A stretch of 57,545 bases of DNA from an uncultured Chloroflexota bacterium (GTDB taxonomy: Bacteria > Chloroflexota > Anaerolineae > Anaerolineales > Anaerolineaceae), in the NCBI GenBank assembly GCA_902786265.1, contig CADACE010000034.1, positions 1 through 57,545 on the forward strand. Direction: 5' to 3'. The notes under the pieces are model-generated. The model saw nothing but the letters and a program-made list of their open reading frames with translations. It was not told the DNA's origin and searched no databases. Both the position numbers and the translations under genes were made by a program. Below, in pieces: positions 54,099-57,545 of this stretch (its first letter is position 1; each line of letters begins with the position of its first letter).

Positions 54099-54127
54099 CA
54101 CATAAGGTCAGCTCTGATGCTGCCGCG
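54099..54127. repeat. Dispersed stem-loop repeat, copy 2
   Basis: 27/29 identical to 35716-35744. The longer word starting ACGAAGCACA at 54093 matches 55201-55224 in 21 of 24 bases. It lies just upstream of the acetyltransferase gene. Confidence 0.6.
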
Positions 54128-54427
54128 AAGCCGGCACAGCAGAACTGCACTTATGATGCGCCTCCGGGTAGATTTCTTATGAAACATTATAATGAAACGA
54201 AGAAAAGAAACAATGGGCACTTTGCTGCGATCGGTTTCTAAAGCAACTCTTTTGCGAAAACCGTTGCTTATCTCACCGCTCCGCCCAGACTGAGGGATGC
54301 GGCCGGTTCTGCCGCGGATGGATACGGCATTCATTCACGGGAAAAAACAATAAAATTAAATTGGGGAAAATTATGCCGGGCGCGGTATAGTATATATAAC
54401 AAAATCGGAAATATGGTTGGAGGTAAT

Positions 54428-55186
54428 ATGAAATTTGACGATTTTGATAAACAGATGAGGGTATATGAAGAATCCCTGGATCAGTGTATCATCCCGGATA
54501 TGTATATCGCTGTCAGGCTGGACGGAAGGTCCTTCACGCGTCTGACGAAGGAGGTATGCAAATTCGAGGCTCCTTTTGATCCCGTGTTTCGGGATCTGAT
54601 GGTGGATACAACCAAACACCTGATGGAAGAATCCGGGTTCCAGATCCTTTACGGCTATACGCAAAGTGATGAGATCTCGCTCCTGTTTGCCCGTGACGAG
54701 ACCACTTTCAGCCGGAAAGTCCGCAAGATCAACACCTCGCTGGCAGGCGAAGCAAGCGCGAAATTTTCCATGGCAAGCGGGACTCTGGCGACTTTCGACT
54801 GCCGGGTCGTGCCGCTCCCGAACGCGGACCGGGTGTGCGACTACTTCCGCTGGCGTCAGGAAGACGCGCACCGGAACGCCTTGAACTCCTGGTGCTACTG
54901 GACGCTGCGCAAGGAAGGGAAAACCGTGCGCCAGGCTTCTAAAGAACTGGAAGGCAAGGGCACGTCCTTCAAGAATGAATTCCTGTTCCAGCGGGGGATC
55001 AATTTTAACGACCTCCCGAACTGGCAGAAACGCGGCTCCGGCCTCGTTTTCCGGGAAGTGGAAACGGAAGGCTTCAATCCGCTGACAAAGGAAAAGGTCA
55101 TGACCATAAGACGGAAGCTTTTTGTGGATTATGAGCTTGAGATCGGCGACAAATACAACGAATTCATCCGCGGCCTGATCCGTTAG
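54428..55186 (+). CDS. Thg1-like 3'-5' nucleotidyltransferase
   Basis: A 252-residue member of the tRNA-His guanylyltransferase superfamily, enzymes that add nucleotides in the 3'-to-5' direction. The metal-binding and catalytic stretches are visible: RLDGRSFTRLTK (first Asp) and YTQSDEISLLF (second Asp and Glu). The region corresponding to the eukaryotic HxNNLYN motif is HRNALNSWCYW, so it is probably a Thg1-like protein (TLP) that repairs 5'-truncated tRNAs instead of adding G-1. GGAGG lies before the ATG at 54428. It appears to be a single-gene unit; such proteins are uncommon in Bacillota. Confidence 0.88.
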   Translation: MKFDDFDKQMRVYEESLDQCIIPDMYIAVRLDGRSFTRLTKEVCKFEAPFDPVFRDLMVDTTKHLMEESGFQILYGYTQSDEISLLFARDETTFSRKVRKINTSLAGEASAKFSMASGTLATFDCRVVPLPNADRVCDYFRWRQEDAHRNALNSWCYWTLRKEGKTVRQASKELEGKGTSFKNEFLFQRGINFNDLPNWQKRGSGLVFREVETEGFNPLTKEKVMTIRRKLFVDYELEIGDKYNEFIRGLIR

Positions 55187-55200
55187 CGTTCCGCCTCAAC

Positions 55201-55224
55201 ACGAAGCACACGAGGTCAGTTCTG
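55201..55224. repeat. Dispersed repeat, copy 3 (partial)
   Basis: Matches 54093-54116 in 21 of 24 bases. It lies 14 bases after the Thg1-like stop and lacks the right half of the stem-loop. Confidence 0.5.
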
Positions 55225-55240
55225 CGCGCCTCACGAAAAG

Positions 55241-55314
55241 CTCCGATCATAAATCGGGGATGGTTTCCTGACGCGGAAAACCATCCCCGATGGGGTACGA
55301 TGCTTTGATCGGAG
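55241..55314. repeat. Nested inverted repeat
   Basis: Inner perfect 14-bp stem (55253-55266 with 55278-55291) inside an outer 9-bp stem (55241-55249 with 55306-55314). It sits directly before the long palindrome and may be part of one mobile or structured unit. Confidence 0.7.
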
Positions 55315-55316
55315 GC

Positions 55317-55387
55317 GGTACACCGGCACCTGATACAATGTGTCCCTGCTGCGCGACGGGACACATTGTATCAGGTGCCGGTGTACC
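55317..55387. repeat. Long palindrome, copy 1 (30-bp perfect arms)
   Basis: Arms 55317-55346 and 55358-55387 are perfectly complementary, with an 11-base loop. The core CACCTGATACAA and outer GGTACA match the palindrome at 56667-56730. TTTTT follows on the plus strand, so it might also end thg1-like transcription. Confidence 0.85.
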
Positions 55388-55507
55388 TTTTTCCCGCATT
55401 TCCTATACATCCCCGACAACGCCCAACTTGGGTATCCGGAGAAACAAATCCTAAACATAACTGCCGGAGTTTGATTTGGATTACATACGCAGCCGCGATA
55501 CGATCGG

Positions 55508-55790
55508 TTATTTAACCAACGCCCAGCGTTTCAGAATAGTATCAATCAGTTCCTGTTTCCGATGAATAATTGATTCAACATCCCATTTTTGGTAATCACA
55601 CAATTTTTTCGTCATTTCAATTTTTGACTTGCTATACATGCTCTTTTTCGTTTCAAAGACTTTATTTGATATAGATTTATTATATTTTTCCAATAATAAG
55701 GTTTGATTTGCAAGTCTATATTTATCTATATTATGTCGGAAATAATTGTTTTCAATGATTGGGCTTTGTCTGTTGTCGGTCCGTTTCATT
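55508..55790 (-). pseudogene. C-terminal fragment of a GmrSD/DUF1524-type nuclease
   Basis: The last roughly 85 codons read RLANQTLLLEKYNKSISNKVFETKKSMYSKSKIEMTKKLCDYQKWDVESIIHRKQELIDTILKRW, the recognisable end of DUF262/DUF1524 (GmrSD) proteins: the NLTLL-like stretch, the F--K---Y--S block and the W---I--R helix. The HNH part and everything before it are missing, and the codons upstream of about 55790 do not continue the family. The stretch is markedly more AT-rich than its neighbours, which suggests transfer. GmrSD proteins restrict modified phage DNA. Confidence 0.65.
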
Positions 55791-55928
55791 AATGGCGCAC
55801 TGTGACAGCTCAGAAGTACGGTTCTCATCGCCGTTCGGACGTCTGCCGTCACTGTTTCATCGTGGTGATGGGAACTGATGGTCAGCGGAATTTTTCCGGG
55901 AGAGATATTTCATCGATCCATACAAATA

Positions 55929-55973
55929 TCCCCGGATCGCTTCAGATCCATTGATACCTGAACGATCCGGGGA
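55929..55973. terminator. Hairpin with GC-rich stem
   Basis: Perfect 11-bp stem (55929-55939 with 55963-55973). It lies downstream of the double-glycine peptide gene on the minus strand. The plus side is followed by ACTGATTTTT. Confidence 0.5.
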
Positions 55974-56019
55974 CACTGATTTTTAATAATAATGTTCTGC
56001 AATATGATATAAAAGCATT

Positions 56020-56051
56020 ATTCAGTTTTTCGCTTGAAAGAAAAACTGAAT
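56020..56051 (-). terminator. Hairpin just after the double-glycine peptide gene
   Basis: Perfect 12-bp stem (56020-56031 with 56040-56051), five bases after the stop codon. The arms are A/T-rich with built-in T5 runs, so it may work as a terminator or as an RNA stabiliser. Confidence 0.5.
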
Positions 56052-56055
56052 CATT

Positions 56056-56244
56056 TCACTCCATTATCCTTACCCATTTTTCAAAACTTGCGCCGCCGCT
56101 TATATCATCGAGAAAATCATCCGGCAGGGGAAGCTTTTCCTCCTCACAGAAAGCTGTCAATTCTTCAATGGTGTTCTTCCCATCCATCGCCAGCAGCTTA
56201 GCCTTCTGCGCATCCGTCAATTGGTCAAACCATTCCTTATCCAT
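56056..56244 (-). CDS. Small peptide with a double-glycine leader, possible RiPP or bacteriocin precursor
   Basis: A 62-residue peptide. The first 51 or so residues are acidic and helical (MDKEWFDQLTDAQKAKLLAM ... CEEEKLPLPDDFLDDISGG) and end in a Gly-Gly with the spacing of hydrophobic residues seen in leaders cut by C39-type ABC peptidases. A core of 11 residues (ASFEKWVRIME) follows. The leader is of the Nif11/lactococcin-like style. No modification enzyme, exporter or immunity gene is next to it in this window. The start at ATG 56244 is preceded by GTGAGG. It might alternatively be a secreted signal peptide. Confidence 0.6.
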   Translation of the reverse strand: MDKEWFDQLTDAQKAKLLAMDGKNTIEELTAFCEEEKLPLPDDFLDDISGGASFEKWVRIME

Positions 56245-56666
56245 ATTTTGCCTCACTTCGTTCTTTGCATTTCGGGTTTATGATCAGGAAACCCTGTACC
56301 TATAAAGCATATCTGTAATTTTACCCTATAAAAACAGTCCCAAACGCTTTTCCTATGAAACTGCTCTCCGGAGACAACAGAAAAACCCTTCTTTTGATAA
56401 CAGCCGGCGGAATCCTCTTACTTCTTCGTCCCGGGATTTTGTGCCATGATTCCCGGGAAAGTGAAGTTCCGGAACTGCACAGTTGTGCGGCGCCGGCTGT
56501 CCCCTATTCATCGCCGTATCTGCCAGGGGATCTGTTTGGCTTATCCACAAAGCTGCACGGGAGTGCGGTTTACCTTCTCTGTAAGGTACGGGCTGCGCCC
56601 GATTTTTATGCAGAGCAGGAGCTGCGCTGCCTTGCAGCGGCAGCGAGAGAGCCGACCACGACGGTA

Positions 56667-56730
56667 GGTACAACAGCACCTGATACAAGTGTACCGATAT
56701 CGGTACACTTGTATCAGGTGCTGTTGTACC
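56667..56730. repeat. Long palindrome, copy 2 (64-bp perfect)
   Basis: A 64-base sequence identical to its own reverse complement, without loop. Its GGTACA start and CACCTGATACAA core match the arms of 55317-55387, while other arm bases differ, and in each copy the two arms agree. Confidence 0.88.
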
Positions 56731-56857
56731 GCTTGTTCTATTTCGCTACCACATTTTTTGCGTTTTGTCAACCGACAACATTGCCGGTTTTCTTTTTTTT
56801 ATTTTTGATGTAGACTGTTTTTCAGGATCAAATATTTTGGAAGTAGGAGATAGAAAC

Positions 56858-57071
56858 AAGGTGAAAAGTGAAAGGTGAAAAGGTTGGTGGCTGGTGACTG
56901 GTGGCTGGTTGTTTGTGACCGGGGACCGGTGACCGGTGGCCAGTGGTCGGTGATTGGTGGATCGTAATCGGAATAAAGATGCGGCGGAGCCGCTTCCTAT
57001 TTCCCCTATACCCTATCCCCTAAACCCTACACACCCTATAGCCTATACTTTCACCTTTCACTTTTCACCTT
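56858..57071. repeat. 23-bp inverted repeat around degenerate repeats
   Basis: Arm 56858-56880 and arm 57049-57071 are exact reverse complements. Between them lie G/T-rich GGTGACCGG-like units and CCCTATA-like units. The right arm ends 39 bases before the last gene's start. Confidence 0.75.
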
Positions 57072-57110
57072 ATACCTCCTCCTATACCCTGCGACTGAAA
57101 GGAGCAAAAC

Positions 57111-57545
57111 ATGGCAATCAACCCGTTCAACAACCCAACATTCGGTATGATGTACAAAGACGCGCTGTATTCGCTTTATGCGGGCGCGGTCATGCCGCAT
57201 GATCGGGAGATCCTTGCTATGGCTCCGCTGCCGGCCGATGTGGTCGATCCTTTCGCATCACAGGATGTCGATCCCCGCCAGATCATGGGCTTCGCCTATA
57301 ATTCCCTGGTGACCTGGATCGATGAGGCGAAGAAGGCTAATTATTTTTCCAAACGGTTTACAGATTTATCCAAACTCGTGATGAAAGGCGTCATGACCAT
57401 GGGACGCGGACTGGTCACCCTGCACAACCGGGGTGAGGACCTCTCTCAGGCTCCGATGCAGATCGGGGAGCTCATCAGCGTCTCTTCTTACCATTTCCGC
57501 AAGAGCTATCTCGGCGTGATCCAGACGGCAAAGTCCCATCCGGAG
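57111..57545 (+). CDS. Unrecognised protein, cut by the window end
   Basis: Starts at ATG 57111 with GGAG eight bases upstream; 145 codons are visible and the frame is still open at the window edge. The sequence begins MAINPFNNPTFGMMYKDALY, has no signal peptide and seems alpha-helical with mixed charge (TWIDEAKKANYFSKRFTDLSKLVMKGVMTMGRGLV). GC-rich codon use resembles neighbouring genes. I do not recognise a family. Confidence 0.6.
   Translation, partial: MAINPFNNPTFGMMYKDALYSLYAGAVMPHDREILAMAPLPADVVDPFASQDVDPRQIMGFAYNSLVTWIDEAKKANYFSKRFTDLSKLVMKGVMTMGRGLVTLHNRGEDLSQAPMQIGELISVSSYHFRKSYLGVIQTAKSHPE

Larger units (their letters stand above)
56245..57110. other. Gene-poor region with palindrome and degenerate repeats
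   Basis: Long non-coding stretch. Open frames here cross the palindrome and have no family-like sequence. It holds a 64-base palindrome, a G/T-rich degenerate run (56888-56958), a C/T-rich run with CCCTATA-like units (57000-57093), and a 23-base inverted repeat framing them. Confidence 0.6.

Noticed and set aside
56355..56813. A 152-codon plus-strand frame
   Set aside because: It runs through the 64-bp palindrome, so its length is a by-product of the palindrome; no ribosome binding site or domain.

Overview
The window looks like a chromosome segment of an anaerobic, probably host-associated member of the Bacillota (class Clostridia). The signs are an oxygen-sensitive class III ribonucleotide reductase, AGGAG-type ribosome binding sites, sigma-A-like promoters, short intrinsic terminators, small TetR, ArsR, LysR and LacI regulators, and many flavodoxins and aldo/keto reductases. 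Closer placement is not possible from sequence alone. No rRNA, tRNA, CRISPR array, transposase or prophage was seen. Most genes lie on the minus strand.

Layout. 0-5 kb: a secreted GLUG-like protein, then nrdG-nrdD behind a cobalamin riboswitch with a terminator. 4.7-18 kb: the most unusual region. Two minus-strand operons (5.. about 11.8 kb and 13.6-18.0 kb) flank a MATE exporter gene. Together they hold five proteins of the ATC_hydrolase-like family, all with C-x18-C-x2-D and a later C-[DE]-[FY]; five roughly 165-residue membrane proteins, all with D-x4-D in a predicted membrane helix; three alpha/beta hydrolases; an LCM-type methyltransferase; a methyltransferase fragment; and two paralogous larger membrane proteins. 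The order membrane protein - alpha/beta hydrolase - ATC_hydrolase-like occurs once in each operon. I could not match this to a described system.

18-24 kb: a secreted protein with an internal duplication, and an operon of hydrolases and a C39-like protein divergent from a LysR regulator. 24-32 kb: a complete oligopeptide-type ABC transporter with a palindromic operator and a divergent LacI regulator. 32-34.5 kb: gene remnants, a peptidase S51 gene, an amidase-GNAT reading frame broken by one TGA, and a small P-loop kinase gene.

34.7-42.3 kb: a nine-gene redox operon headed by a TetR gene with two operators at its promoter. It encodes cytosolic and exported flavodoxins, an exported FGE-like/flavodoxin fusion, a DUF4405 cytochrome b-like membrane protein, an exported DUF362 protein, a CMD-cupin fusion and an aldo/keto reductase. 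A smaller related operon lies at 44.8-47.7 kb (flavodoxin, aldo/keto reductase, TetR, flavodoxin lipoprotein) and a third set at 51-54 kb (SDR, exported aldo/keto reductase, SnoaL-like protein, acetyltransferase). Between them lie an orphan DUF4157 protein with a second zinc-protease motif and an ArsR - YjbR - tag - patatin operon.

54.4 kb to the end: a bacterial Thg1-like gene, two very long palindromes sharing a core, a fragment of a GmrSD-type nuclease, an orphan double-glycine leader peptide, degenerate intergenic repeats and an unrecognised gene cut by the window edge.
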